A stretch of 64,000 nucleotides of DNA from Heloderma charlesbogerti (lineage: Eukaryota; Chordata; Lepidosauria; Squamata; Helodermatidae), in assembly GCA_026122225.1 (NCBI GenBank), contig JANEZZ010001470.1:558001-622000 (forward strand). Direction: 5' to 3'. The stretch's first letter is position 1. Each line of letters begins with the position of its first letter. The notes under the pieces were generated by a model that saw nothing but the letters and a program-made list of their open reading frames with translations, did not search any database and had not been told where the DNA came from. The position numbers and the translations under genes were made by a program. This document shows positions 1 through 10,919 of this stretch, piece by piece.

Positions 1-1043
1 TGGGCTTTGAGAAGCCATCGAAGAGAATAGAAAGGAAGAAAGAGTTCACTGCATGGGAAGCAGAATAGGAGAATCCAAGCACATAGACAGGAGGGGAAGA
101 AGGATCAAATAGGATGTTGCCAGCAGATGAATGCAAAACATATCAAGAAAAGTCTTGTTTATGTTACGTGCAAGCAGAGGGCCTGAATTCTGTGTGCCCC
201 TGCCTGGCTCCAGCCAAATGAAAGAACTCCAGGCTGACATCCATGCCGGCAAGAGTTGATACTGAACATCACGAGGCCAGAGCCTGTCATGTGACATGCC
301 CCGGGCCTACCAAAGCTTTCAAGCCGGGCTTGCTGTTTGGTCTGAGCAACAAATAGACGGAGCTTGCTTGTTGCTGTCCTCTCTCACACAAGCTGGTCTC
401 GCCTCAGGCTGGTTTGGGTGTTCCTTGTTGCATTTGCACAACAGCCAGTCCCTGTGCTCTTGAATAAGTGGAATTGCCCTGTGTACAACATTCAGTGGCC
501 TGAATAATCACCCCCATCAATAGGAAACAACTTCAGGCCCAAATACCTAAGAGCCGGAATAGATGTGAAATCTTGGATTAGGACTGGCCACAGTTTTAAA
601 GTAGCAATTGCCAATTAGCAGCCTCAGGTGCAGGATGGTCACTTGTGCATCACCTAAACAGAGGGGAAAAGAGGGTTAAAAAATGTACATTACATCTGCT
701 GATTTATGTTATAGATGCAAATTTAAAAATAACGACTATGGGCTTTTCTACATGAGGCATTTATCGTGTGCTTGTCATTCCCTACTCGTGGTTGTTTATG
801 GTTCTTTAGACAGTGCTGTGACCCTCCAGTTTCGCTTCTGTGTCTGGCCTCTGGCGAGTTTTTAAGAGAAGGGGAAATGTGGCATTAATTGTGAAAGTGC
901 AAACAAGTGCAATTTCCTCTTGTTAGGAATGGATGGACTCACCTCTGTCTGTGCTGCCAGGCACTCACTGAGTCACTGCTGGCCAGCCAGCTCTATTTGG
1001 CTCCCTGAATGAGCCATCCCACAGTCCACAGGTGCCCAGTGGC
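1..1043. other. No recognisable gene or repeat
   Basis: Mixed-composition sequence with only short, low-information open frames. I see no splice-framed exon, LINE motif or palindrome here until the left arm of the foldback element begins near 1044. Confidence 0.5.
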
Positions 1044-1915
1044 AGTGACCACCCAGTGACCCCTGAACCCCTCAGTGAGCCTCCATTTTGTGAAAAATGG
1101 TGGTTCTGGTTTTTCCATAAATATAATTTTGTGTAAATGGCAGCCGTAAAGGGTCCTGTGAAGGTTTGAAGCCTACAGAGGCAAAGGGGGGAAAGGCCAG
1201 GCTTAGAGGCCTGGAGTTTTCTGTTGGGAGGTGGTAACCCTGAGAAGAGAGTTTCATTTCTCCTTGTGTCAGTTTTATTTCTCCACTTCAGTTTCATTTC
1301 TTCAGGTTCGAAGCAGTACTTTCGATTTTGAGGGAGGAGAGTATATAAAGAGAGAGAGAGAGCCAGTAAGAGTCAGAAAGACCAGGCTGCAACCAGAGCA
1401 AGAGCGAGATAGCCACAGCCTGAAGTGAGAGCAGAGTCTGAAGGGTGAGCAGAAAGAAGCAGCCTACAAAAGTCTAAGGACAGCTAGGGTAAAGTAACTG
1501 GCATTTTTCAACTTTTATTTTCTTTTAATGTCTTGTGTATAACTCAGCTCTATTCTGTAAATACCTTTAGTTGTAAATTGCTTTTTTAAATCTACTAAGT
1601 AAACTGTTATGGTTAAACTTGGCGTTTAGAGTGTCAGCCACCCCACGTCTACAGCCTAACCCCATGTTACTGGGAAGGGGAAGTTTAAAAGAAGGAAGGT
1701 GGGACTCTTAAGGAGGCAAGAGATCCTTAAGGGGTTGCTCAGGGCATCGAGGTCATAAGTAGAACCTTGACAGGGCCATTTATGCAACATTACAGGCATA
1801 AATGGCCACTTTACGGCTGCCATTTACATAACATTACATTTATGGAAAAAACCCAGCCGCATTTTTTCACAAAATGGCACTCACTGAGGGGTCAGGTGGC
1901 TGCTGGGTGCTCATA
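1044..1915. mobile_element. Foldback (inverted-repeat) DNA element split by an LTR
   Basis: About 105 bases at 1044-1150 reappear as an imperfect reverse complement at 1817-1915. The shared blocks, in order, are CCCCTCAGTGAG, CATTTTGTGAAAAA, TTTCCATAAAT and AAATGGCAGCCGTAAA. A small hairpin (GGCCATTTATG against CATAAATGGCC) sits at the centre, 1774-1808. The interval 1157-1772 is a separate LTR insertion. No coding capacity is seen. The architecture resembles the palindromic hAT-like family elsewhere in the window, but its ends and target duplication could not be fixed. Confidence 0.6.
1157..1772 (+). mobile_element. Probable solo LTR of an LTR retroelement
   Basis: A 616-bp block begins TGTGAAGGTT and ends AACCTTGACA, so its termini are inverted repeats matching at 9 of 10 positions with the TG...CA ends typical of LTRs. 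A TATA-like GTATATAAAG lies near 1340, where a U3 promoter would be. The flanking five bases are GGTCC on the left and GGGCC on the right, a plausible decayed 5-bp target duplication. No gag, pol or env frame lies nearby, so it reads as a solo LTR. Strand follows the TATA orientation. The superfamily (ERV or Gypsy) is not resolved. Confidence 0.55.
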
Positions 1916-2385
1916 GACTGTGTAGTGGCTCGGAGAATGGGATGGAGGAGGCTGAGAGGGGGGGAGTCTGCCGGATTCCACTCCCCTCTTGGACTTCTGT
2001 GACATCCCTGCCTCTTGGCTATTTGCACTATTCCACTATACCACAGTGCCACCTAGAGGTTATATAGCAGGAAAGCAGGAAAGGAAACACTGTGTGTCAT
2101 GCTTTGATCTCAGTTCTGCAATGAAACTGAAAGTAGATACAGCGGATTAACAGCCTCTTGTAGAAAAGCTCTATAATAACTCAAATAGAAATGCAATGCA
2201 TCTCACAATAATGGGGAAGACACTGACCAATCCAGGAGCTAACTGTTGATGGGCAGCTTCAAGGCCCTCTGCTCTTGGCCTGGACAGCCCTTCAAACAGA
2301 GAACTATGCTCTGTAAAGCAGGACACAGAGCCACCCTATCCAGGTGGTTTCTTGAAAGAACAGGGTAGTTGCACTATTTCTGTAT
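1916..2385. other. No recognisable feature
   Basis: I see no repeat family, exon or palindrome that I can name in this stretch. Confidence 0.4.
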
Positions 2386-2925
2386 GTATTTATTTAAAAC
2401 ATTTATTGGCCGCCTTTCAGGGCAGAAGCCCTCCCAAAGTGGCTTACAGCAATAAAATACATAAAAACAGTTAAAATATTAAAAGTGATAAAAACATAAG
2501 AATAAATAAAACAATAAAAATAGCAATAAAACCAGCAGCCCTATTAACAGCAGTAATAGCAACAATAGCAGTCATATCAAGAGAAGGCCAAGGTAAAATA
2601 ATATGTTTTCAAGGCCTTCTTAAAAGTCTGCAATGATGGAGCATGGCAAAGCTCTGATGGCAGCTTGTTCCAAAGGTGTAGGGCCACTGCAGAGAAGGCC
2701 CTCTCATGTGCGATCACCCACCTGACTGCTCTCACTGGTGCGCAAATGAGAAGGGCCTCTCTTTCTGATCTTAAAGTGCAGGCAGGCGAAGGTGGTCCTT
2801 CAAATAACTTGTTCCTAAACTGTTTAAGGTTTTAAAGGTCAAAACCAGCACTTTGAATTGGGCTCAGAAACGCACCGGTAACCAGTGCAGCTAGTGCAGT
2901 ATAGGCGTTATGTGACTGGGGAGGA
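2386..2925 (-). repeat. L2-type LINE 3' region, reverse orientation
   Basis: The block begins with an inverted LINE tail (TATTTATTTAAAACATTTAT, then GCCGCCTTTCAGGGCAG). It continues through an A-rich 3' UTR into a decayed stretch around TTTAAAGGTCAAAACCAGCA and GTAACCAGTGCAGC that is typical of amniote L2/CR1-like 3' ends. No reading frame survives. Confidence 0.6.
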
Positions 2926-3582
2926 AGGGATGTTTAAACCTTTTCTGCCATGGCTTTTCCCCGGTGTGTAGGCGTCCCACAGCTGCTATTAGCTCTTCAA
3001 GGAGATAGGAACAGGGGAATGATTTGCATCATAGGATGAGCATGAAAGGCAAGGATTAAAATGCTTTCTCCCTCAGCAGCATTTCCCCTAGTATTTTCAG
3101 AGCAGCTGCATGGGCTGCTGCTGAACAGAAAGAAAACTGTGGGAGATCCTAATCAATTTGGCTCAAACTATAACAGTTGGGAACAGTAGAAGAGACATTG
3201 TCCAGTTTTCCTTGGACATTAAAAACCAGAGGTTTATTCTAGGAGTGGATTTTCAGGAAATCCAACTAACCTCTGGAGAGGAGTCAGTAAGTCACTCTGT
3301 AATATAGTTCGCAAAGGCATAACTAACCATTTAAGGTATATGAAAAACGTCATATATCCTACTTGAATCCTTTAGACTAAAAATATGTGCAATAAAAGGC
3401 ACTTTCCTCAAAGAGGCTGTTTTTATTATTTTTTACAGGAGTTGATTATGTTACCAAGAAAAGCCATTTATCCACCTCGGGGGTTTTGTGTATTTTTTTT
3501 TTTTAAAAAAGCTCTCCTAATACCTCACCATTTCCATTTTTGCTTCAGTGCCTCAGAAGGAATTCAACCACTAACCATACAA
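2926..3582. other. No recognisable feature
   Basis: AT-rich unique-looking sequence with scattered short frames. Nothing supports a gene. Confidence 0.4.
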
Positions 3583-4435
3583 TCCTTTACTCAGAAGTAA
3601 ATCCCACTAAGTTTAATGAGACTTACTCTGAAGTCAGTGTGCATAGGGTTACAGCCTAAAGGTATTTTGTCTTTGTAACATATATGCTTGTCTAGACAGA
3701 CTATTCCCTGAACTTGTCAGACAGATCCAGAATACTCATGTGAACTTTTCACTATTTTCAGGCAGTGTGATTGGTGGAGTTATTAGCAAGACTGTGTCAC
3801 ATGACTGAAAACAGTTGTGTGAGAAAATCATGTTCCAGAGACAGACATATAGCAAGACTTTTCATGAAATTCAATAGGGTCAGGCAGGCAGAAACCAAAA
3901 TTAGCATTATGGGTTTAGGTGACAAATGTAAAATAAAAACGAGTATATTTTCAATACAACATCAGCAGCACATCCCAAACAAAAAAGGAAATAATAAATA
4001 CATAATTCAGGCAATTACATTGTTGCATTAATGGCATTGAACACATTGTCTAGTTCACTTTTATAGCACAATTCTATACATGTCTGCTCAGAGGTAAGTC
4101 CCATTGAGTTCAATGGGACTTATTCCAAGGTATTCCTATATATCAGCATTCCCCAACTTGATGCCCATCATATGTGTTGGACTACAACTCCCATAATCCC
4201 CAGGCAACATATGTAAGCCTTCCCCATCCCGGTGCCCTCCAGAGGTGTTGGGTTGCACTCCCTGGCTGGGGGTGATAGGAGTTGTAGTCCAGCACTTCTG
4301 GAGAGCATCAAGTTGGGAATGGTTGGAATATAGGATTACAGCCATGCAATGCAGTCCTGTACAAATACTGTCCTAATAGGGCTTACTCCAAAGTAAATGT
4401 GCATAGGAAGTGTGCTTACTCCTAGGTAATGCTGT
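3583..4435. repeat. Cluster of short palindromic MITEs and fragments
   Basis: Three fragments (about 3583-3655, 4062-4135 and 4358-4435) share motifs such as ACTCAGAAGTAA, AAGTCCCATTGAGTTCAATG and GTGCATAGG, forming a small palindromic repeat that recurs at 13248-13360. A different palindromic MITE of the TCTGGAGGGC / GACTACAACTCCCAT type occupies about 4143-4327. Confidence 0.55.
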
Positions 4436-5276
4436 ATTCTTAGAAGGGAAACCGGTCCTCCAGGCCCTCCCATGAAGTGGGGTGAATCCTCTGCCTCAGG
4501 TGGCAGATCTAAAAGGGCAACGGATCGCTCCCCCTTGCCCTGCCAGGAGAGCCACCTAGCCCCTGCTGCTGCTAGGAGCCCCACCACCACCACCATCACC
4601 ACCAGGATCAGGCTGAAGTGGCTGGCTGCCATACAGAGCTCTGCTAGGCCCTGTCCTGCTGCAGCAAATGCCACAGCAGGAAAGCAGCCCACATTGCTCT
4701 CCAAAGTGGTGGCCACCACTTGTCTTATGCCTCACTCTGGATCTTTCAGAGAGGCATAGGGTGGCCAGGGGCTCCAAATACCATAACAGGAAACGAGCTA
4801 GCATGGCTCTCCAGAATGGCGAACCAGTGCCTCACTCTGAGGGGTCCTCCACCTGAGGCATTGGCCTGGCCAGCTAGCCACACCAGCCATTCCCAGCTGT
4901 AACAGTAGAACAGTGCCGCTCTCTGGAATGCCAGCTACTCTAAGGAGCACTCAGAGCAAAGCGTAAGGTGGACGGACTCTCGGGGAAGCACCATCAGCTG
5001 CTTCTTTGCTGCAGCAAAAGAAACCAGCTAGCGGGGTTCTCCAGAGAGCTCAGCAGACCCAAAGGTCTCACTTTGAGGGGTGGGATTCTGGGTTAGGCGA
5101 CCCTTGAGCCTGCCTGTGCTGTGGCACCACAGGCAGTTTCCAGGGCCATTTTGACACCAATGTCTTCTGAGGAAAGACCGCTCAGAATAAAGCATTAATT
5201 GGGAAGGAGGACATGGTGAAGCAGGAGGTCCCAGGAGGAAGTGGTGAAAAAGAGTGTTGTGGCCAGGAGACAGGAG
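4436..5276. other. GC-moderate sequence, probably decayed repeat
   Basis: The start contains CTCAGGTGGCAGAT, which also occurs in the hAT-like MITE at 48337-48618, so part may be a decayed relative. Open frames on both strands here are short and overlapping, with no domain that I recognise. Confidence 0.3.
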
Positions 5277-5487
5277 AATCATAGAATCATAGAATAGTAG
5301 GGTTCTTAGTAGGTTGAATAGTAGGGTATTATCTCCCATAATAGGGCCTATAAGACCGTCGAGTCCAATCCCCGGCTCAATGCAGGAATCCAAGTCAGAT
5401 CATCCCTGACAGATGGCTGTCCAGCCTCATCTTGAAGGCCTCCAGTGTGGGAGAGCCCACCACCTCCCTAGGTAATTGGTTCCATTG

Positions 5488-7282
5488 TCATATTGCTCTA
5501 ACAGTCAGGAGGTTTTTCCTGATGTTCAGCTGGAATCTGGCTTCCTGTAACTTGAGCCCATTATTCCGTGTCCTGCACTCTGGGATGATCGAGAAGAGAT
5601 CCTGGCCTTCCTCTCTGTGACAACCTTTCAAGTACTTGAAGAGCGCTATCCTATCTCCCCTCAGTCTTCTCTTCTCAAGGCTAAACATGCCCAGTTCTTT
5701 CAGACTCTCCTCATAGGGCTTTGTTTCCAGTCCCCTGTTCATCTTTGTTGCCCTTCTCTGAATCCTCCCCAGCTTGTCTGCATCCTTCTTAAAGTGTGGT
5801 GCCCAGAACTGGACACAGTACTCCAGATGAGGCCTAACCAGTGCTGAGTAGAGGGGAACTAGTACTTCCCGGGATTTGGAAGCTATACTTCTATTAATGC
5901 AGCCCAAAATAGCAGTTGCCTTTTTTGCAGCCACATCACATTGTTGGTTCATATTCAGCTTGTGATCGACAACAATTCCAAGATCTTTCCCGCTTGTAGT
6001 ATTTTTGAGCCAGGTATTCCCCATCTTGTAACTGTGCATTTGGTTTCTTTTTCCTAGGAGCAGAACTTGCATTTATCCCTATTAAATGTCATTCTGTTGT
6101 TTTATGCCCAGCACTCCAGCCTATCAAGGTTACTTTGAATTTTGTTTCTGTCTTCCAAGGTATTAGCTATCCCACCCAATTTTGTGCCATCTGCAAATTT
6201 GATCAGCATTCCCTGCACCTCCTCCTCCAAGTCATTAATAAAAATGTTGAAGAGCACTGGGCCCAGGACTAAGCCCTGCGGTACCCCACTCGTTACCTCT
6301 CCCCAGTTCAAGAAGATCCCATTGAGAAGCACTCTTTGAGTCCAATCCTGTAGCAACTGTGGATCCACCTGATCATTGTTTCATCTAGCCCACTTTGAGC
6401 TAGATCACTCATCAGGATATCATGGGGCACTTTGTCAAAAGCTTGGCTGAAGTTGAGGTAGTCCACAGCATTCCCACAGTCCACAAGGGAGGTGACCTGA
6501 TCAAAAAATGAGATCAGATTCGTCTGGCAGGATTTGTTCTTGACAAATCCATGTTGGCTTTGAGTAATCACTGCATTGTTTTCAAGGTGCTTACGGACTG
6601 ATTGCTTTATCATCTGCTCCAGAATTTTCCCAGGGATTGATGTCAGAGTGACTGGTCTGTAGTTCCCAGGTTCCTCCTTTTTACTCTTTTTGAAGACAGG
6701 GACAACTTTAGCCCTCCTCCAGTCATCTGGCACTTCCCCCATCCTCCATGATTTCTCAAAGAGAATAGACAGTGGTTCTGAGAGTTCTTCTGCCAGTACC
6801 TTTATTACTCTAGGATGCAGTTCATCTGGCCCTGGAGATTTGAACTCATTCAAAGTAATTAGGTGTTCCTTGACCATATGCCTATCGATCTCAAGCTGCA
6901 ATCCTGCCCCTTCAGCCCGTACTTGGCCTTTGCCAGGGGGGTCATAGACCCTCTTTTGGGAGCAGACTGAGCCAAAGTAGGAATTCAGCGCCTTTGCCTT
7001 TTCTTTGTCATCTGTTATCGTTTTGCCATCCTTATTTAATAGCTGAACAACCATTTCTTTCCTCTGCCTTTTACTATGCACGTAGCTGAAGAAAGCCTTT
7101 TTGTTGCTTTTAGCATCCCTCGCTAACGTCAGCTCGTTCTCAGCTTTAGCCTTCCTGACGCCATCCCTGCAATTCTGTGCTACCTGCCTGTGCTCTTCCT
7201 TTGTAGCTTGGCCTTCCTTCCACTTCCTGTATGTGTCCTTTTTTGTTTTCAGGTCATCTCTAAGCTTTTTGTGAAGCCACAT
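5488..7282 (-). pseudogene. CR1 ORF2 reverse transcriptase, fragmented
   Basis: Three successive minus-strand frames (7282-6308, 6368-6102 and 6072-5488) together cover the linker and reverse transcriptase of CR1 ORF2. Recognisable blocks are [57 protein letters not shown] and a degenerate active-site block reading KFADGTKLGG, where the second catalytic Asp of FADD is replaced by Gly. The frameshifts and the lost catalytic residue make this copy inactive. Confidence 0.85.
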
Positions 7283-7495
7283 TGGCTTCTTCTGCTGTCT
7301 TCCGCCTTTTTTTCATGTTGGAATTGTTTGTAATTGTGCCTTGAGAATTTCCTTTTTTAAAAACTCCCACCCATCTTGGACTCCTTTTCTCGTTAGAGTC
7401 GCTTGCCATGGGACCTCACTGATCATTGTTCTGAGTTTATTAAAATCGGCTTTCCTGAAATTCAGGGTATGTGTTTGGCCACACTTGGCTTTTGC

Positions 7496-8761
7496 TTACT
7501 TTGGAACCAGGAACTCAGATTTAACATGGTCGCTTTCCCCCAGAGTTCCTGTAACTGCTACTTTATCCACTAAGTCATCTCTGTTGGTTAGGATCAAGTC
7601 AAGGATAGCCGATCCTCTAGTTCCTTCCTCTAATTTCTGTAGGAGGAAATTTTCAGCAACACAAGTCAGAAATCTCTCGGAGGGGCCATGTTTTGCAGAA
7701 TTTGCCTCCCAACAAATATCGGGGAAACTGAAGTCCCCCATTACTACTACATCATGCTTGCGTGAAACCTTGGCAATTTGCTTTTCAAAAGTTTCATCCT
7801 CGTCTTCTCCTTGATTGGGTGGCCAGTAGTAGACTCCAACCACTATGTTCCTTTTATTCTTTGCTCCATTTATCTTAACCCAGATGCTCTCGATGGGGCT
7901 ACCAAGCTCATCCTCCTGTATTTCTGTGCAGAGATATGTATTTTTAATATATAGTGCAACTCCACCTCCCTTTCTGTTCTTCCTGTTCTTTTTGAACAAG
8001 TTATATCCTTCAGTTGCTGTATTCCAGTCATGGGAGTCATCCCACCAAGTCTCAGTTACACCTATTAAGTCATAATTTCCCTCCTGTTTTAAGAGTTCAA
8101 GTCCGTTCCATTTGTTTCCCATACTCTGGGCATTAGCGTATAGACATTTATAGTCTGACCTTCTTCCTACATGTTTCTGAAGACTATTATTGGGCGCTAT
8201 TAGAGCTGTTCTCTCGGTTGCGGTGCATGAGCCTTCATCCATTGTTACCCCCAACTTTACGTCTCCCTCCTCTGTAGGATTCAGTTTAAAGCCCTCCTGA
8301 TGAAGTTCTTCATGCTGTGGCCAAACACATTCTTCCCAGCCTTTGTGAGGTGCAACCCATCCCTTGCCAACAGTCCATCTTCCAGGAAGTATAGCTTGTG
8401 GTCCAGAATCCAAATCTCTCACGACGGCACCACCTCTGTAGCCAGTCATGTACCTGGAGTATTTTTTTCCCCTTTCTATCCCTCTTCTAACAACTGGAAG
8501 GATGGATGGGAAAACTATCTGTGCCCCAAAGTTCTTGGGTTTCCTTCCCAAAGCTTCAAAGTCTAATGTGATTTCTTCATAGCTCTGCTTGGTGGTATCA
8601 TTTGTTCCCACATAGATGAGAAGAAAGGGATACCTGTCAGTGGGCTTTATGAGTGCAGGCAACCCTTCAGTAGCATCTCTAATCCATCCTCCTGGGAGAC
8701 AGCATACCCGGCGAATCCATGGGTCTTCGCGACATACTTGGGTTTTGATCCCACGCAGCAA
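7496..8761 (-). pseudogene. CR1 ORF1 esterase tail fused in frame to ORF2 endonuclease
   Basis: A single 421-residue open frame. Its first part matches the SGNH esterase of CR1 ORF1 (LRGIKTQVCRED, YVGTNDT). Near residue 98 (GKKYSRYMTGYRGG) a frameshift relative to the plus-strand copy loses the esterase C-terminus with its catalytic Asp-x2-His block. The same frame then enters ORF2 and its apurinic endonuclease domain (ANAQSMGN, VTETWWDD, VVMGDFSF, GESDH). In the better preserved copy at 16843-17706 the two ORFs are separate and in different frames, so the fusion is a product of decay, not a designed polyprotein. Confidence 0.75.
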
Positions 8762-8895
8762 GGAGTCTCACACTACTACTCCTCTTCTCTTCTTGTTGTT
8801 GTAGGCCTGGGTTTCATTGCCTCTGTTTGACTGAGCTTCAGCATTTTGCTCGCTGGCATGCAGGTTCCCCTGTAATTTTTCCTCTGCAGGCTGTC

Positions 8896-9282
8896 CTACA
8901 GTCTCATCCTCAAGTACCTGGAAATGGTTCCATAGCTCCACTGCCTCCACTGGTGCCGAGTGTCTTCTAGTTCTTCTGCTCCTGTCACCCTTTCCCCAGG
9001 AGTATGCTCTACTTCATTTTTCCTCACCTCAGCATTTTCCTCTTCTGCCTCATCTTGCTGTTGCTCTTCTAGCTTCTGTTCTTCACTTTGCTGCTGTAGT
9101 TCCACCATTCTGTCCAAGAACTCTTGGTGTTCTCTTATTCCCTGGAGGGTCGACACTCGCCGCTCCAGTCCACTTACTTTTTCTTCCAGCAGCGTGATCA
9201 ACTTGCACTTGTTGCATGTGTAGGCCATGTTGTTCTCAGGCAAGAGAACAAACATGGCACAAACGTTGCAGGTCACCACCAC
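8896..9282 (-). pseudogene. CR1 ORF1 N-terminal part: zinc-finger and coiled coil
   Basis: The 128-residue frame starts MVVTCNVCAMF and carries a Cys-x2-Cys ... Cys-x2-Cys pattern (CNVC, then CNKC about 20 residues on), a PHD/zinc-ribbon-like finger known from CR1 ORF1 proteins. It is followed by a heptad-rich segment (LLEEKVSGLERRVSTL) and a Glu/Gln-rich stretch, typical of an ORF1 RNA-binding and multimerising protein. The frame ends early. The esterase part follows in another frame near 8761, so ORF1 is frameshifted. The equivalent finger is missing from the truncated copy at 16790. Confidence 0.7.
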
Positions 9283-9648
9283 TGGAGAGTCTTTTCCTTA
9301 CATAGCCTCTATTCCCTTTTTTGTGTCTAGCTTTCTGATTGTTCTAGAGTAGCCTGTGCCTGGTGCTCTACTCACTGGAGGTTAAAAACAGAGTCCCACT
9401 GGTATGGAAGTGTGTGTTACAAGAAAAATAAATTTTTAAAAAGGAAAAAGAAAAGAAAAGAAAAGAAAAGAAAAAAAAACATTAGGTGCCTCCCCCTTGA
9501 CCCCCCTCACCGAACTCCCCTGGCCAACTCCTGTTTGCTCTCCCTGTTCACTCGCTCTCTGGGAGCTTGCTTGCTTCTATAGTCCCTAGACCAGCTGGAG
9601 CAACTTCCTCTGTTCTGCTCTGCTCAGCTGGGCGGCGGGAAACAGCTG

Positions 9649-10586
9649 TAGGGATGGCCGTGAATTTCTCCCCAAATCTCGGAGAGGCCGAATGCCAACG
9701 CATTCAGCCCCCCGAAATTGGCGGTGAAATTCTCTGCCCCCGCCCCCCCCGGGATGGGACTTACCTCCTGCGAATGTCCCTCCCGGCGGCGGGTCCCGGC
9801 GGCGTTTCGGCGGCGTTTCGGCGGGGGCGGGGGCGGCGGCCGGTCTTCCGACCAGCTGCCGCCGCCGCCATTACAAAATAAAGTAAAAAAACCCAAAAAA
9901 CCCGTGATAGGCTATGTATCGATTAACGTAGCCTATCACAGCTAGATTTCCAAAGTCAGCCGTGATAGGCTACGTTAATCGTTACGTAGCCTATCACGGG
10001 TGACTTTGAAAAAAAAAAAACGCATACGCAAATGGCGGCGCCCATGGGCACCGCCATTTGCGTTCCTTATTTGGTCCCGGTAGTTTACGTAAAGATTTAC
10101 GTAGACTACGGCGAAAATAAGGGCAACGCTATTTGCATGGCCCTTATTTTCACCGTAGTCTACGTAAATCTTTACATAGACTAGCCGGGCCCAAATAAGG
10201 AACGCAAATGGCAGCGCCCATGGGTGCCGCCATTTGCGTATGCGCTTTTTTTTTTTTTCAAAGTCACCCGTGATAGGCTACGTAACGATTAACGTAGCCT
10301 ATCACGGCTGACTTTGGAAATCTAGCCGTGATAGGCTACGTTAATCGTTACGTAGCCTATCACGTTTTTTTTTTTCACTTTTTGTTTCACGGCCAGGGAG
10401 ACAGGGCGCTTCTCCCCGGCCTGAATTTTGGCCGGGCAAGGCGGGGCGCCTCCCCCCCCCGGCCTGAATTTTGGCCAGGCGAGGCGCCTCCCCCCCCACC
10501 ATGAACTTCGGGGGGAGAACCGAAGCGCCTCCCCCCCACCGCGAAGCAAGCTGCGGGACCAGGTAAGTCCCTTTCGTACATCACTA
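9649..10586. mobile_element. Palindromic hAT-like foldback element, copy A
   Basis: Begins TAGGGATGG and ends ACATCACTA. The core (about 9900-10370) is a large inverted repeat centred near 10130. Each arm holds smaller hairpins: two built on GTGATAGGCTACG / CGTAGCCTATCAC (9903-9942 and 9959-10002, mirrored at 10266-10308 and 10325-10365), one on GCAAATGGCGGC / GCCGCCATTTGC, and one on TAGTTTACGTAAA / TTTACGTAGACTA. The GC-rich shoulders end in outward donor-like sites (reverse ACTTACCT at 9759-9766; AGGTAAGT at 10561-10568). On the minus strand a frame beginning MAAAAAGRKTG stays open to the left donor. GAAACAG flanks both sides, but on the left it is separated from TAGGG by three bases, so the target duplication is imperfect. 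Confidence 0.85.
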
Positions 10587-10785
10587 GAAACAGGAAGGAA
10601 GACAGTGGTTGCATACTTGACAATCCAGGTCCTTTTTGCCATTCTAAGAATTACAAGATAATGCATGTTAAACAGGTAAGGATATATAAGATATTACAGC
10701 TTGGATCTAAGCCAAAGCTAATAGTGATCTTGGGAAGTAAAACCATTTCCCCTTAATTACATGCTAAAGTAGAATTTAGTGATTT
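10587..10785. other. Short unique stretch between two MITEs
   Basis: No gene or repeat recognised between the foldback copy and the next palindromic MITE. Confidence 0.4.
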
Positions 10786-10919
10786 AGGGCACAATCCTAT
10801 GCATGTTTAGACAGAGAAAAGGCCTACAAATCCAGGCATGCCCCAACCAGAGCTGGCTGGGGCATGTTGGGAGTTGTAGGCCTTTTCTCTGTCTAAACAT
10901 GCATAGGATTGCGCCCTTA
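10786..10919. repeat. Palindromic MITE, GGGCACAATCC family
   Basis: A near-perfect hairpin. GGGCACAATCCTATGCATGT with TTTAGACAGAGAAAAGGCC returns as its reverse complement ending GCGCCC. A second copy lies at 22761-22870 with the same end motifs. No coding capacity. Confidence 0.8.

Larger units (their letters stand above)
5277..9640 (-). mobile_element. CR1 LINE, near full length, decayed
   Basis: Read on the minus strand, this runs from a probable 5' UTR through ORF1 and ORF2 to the CR1 3' terminus, an 8-base microsatellite of ATTCTATG type (seen on plus as AATCATAGAATCATAGAATAG at 5278). ORF1 starts near 9282 and ORF2 near 8250. Both are broken by frameshifts and stops. It differs clearly from the two plus-strand CR1 copies at 16790 and 27970, so it is older. 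The 5' limit is uncertain. Coding similarity ends near 9290, and 9300-9640 (with an AAAAG-rich tract at 9438-9478) is only presumed 5' UTR. Confidence 0.85.

Noticed and set aside
1157..1772. A complete endogenous retrovirus
   Set aside because: Only one LTR-like block is present, with no gag, pol or env frames beside it.
9900..10370. Regularly spaced identical palindromes suggesting a CRISPR-like array
   Set aside because: The repeats are mirrored about a centre and bounded by transposon ends with target duplications in sister copies. The genome is vertebrate.
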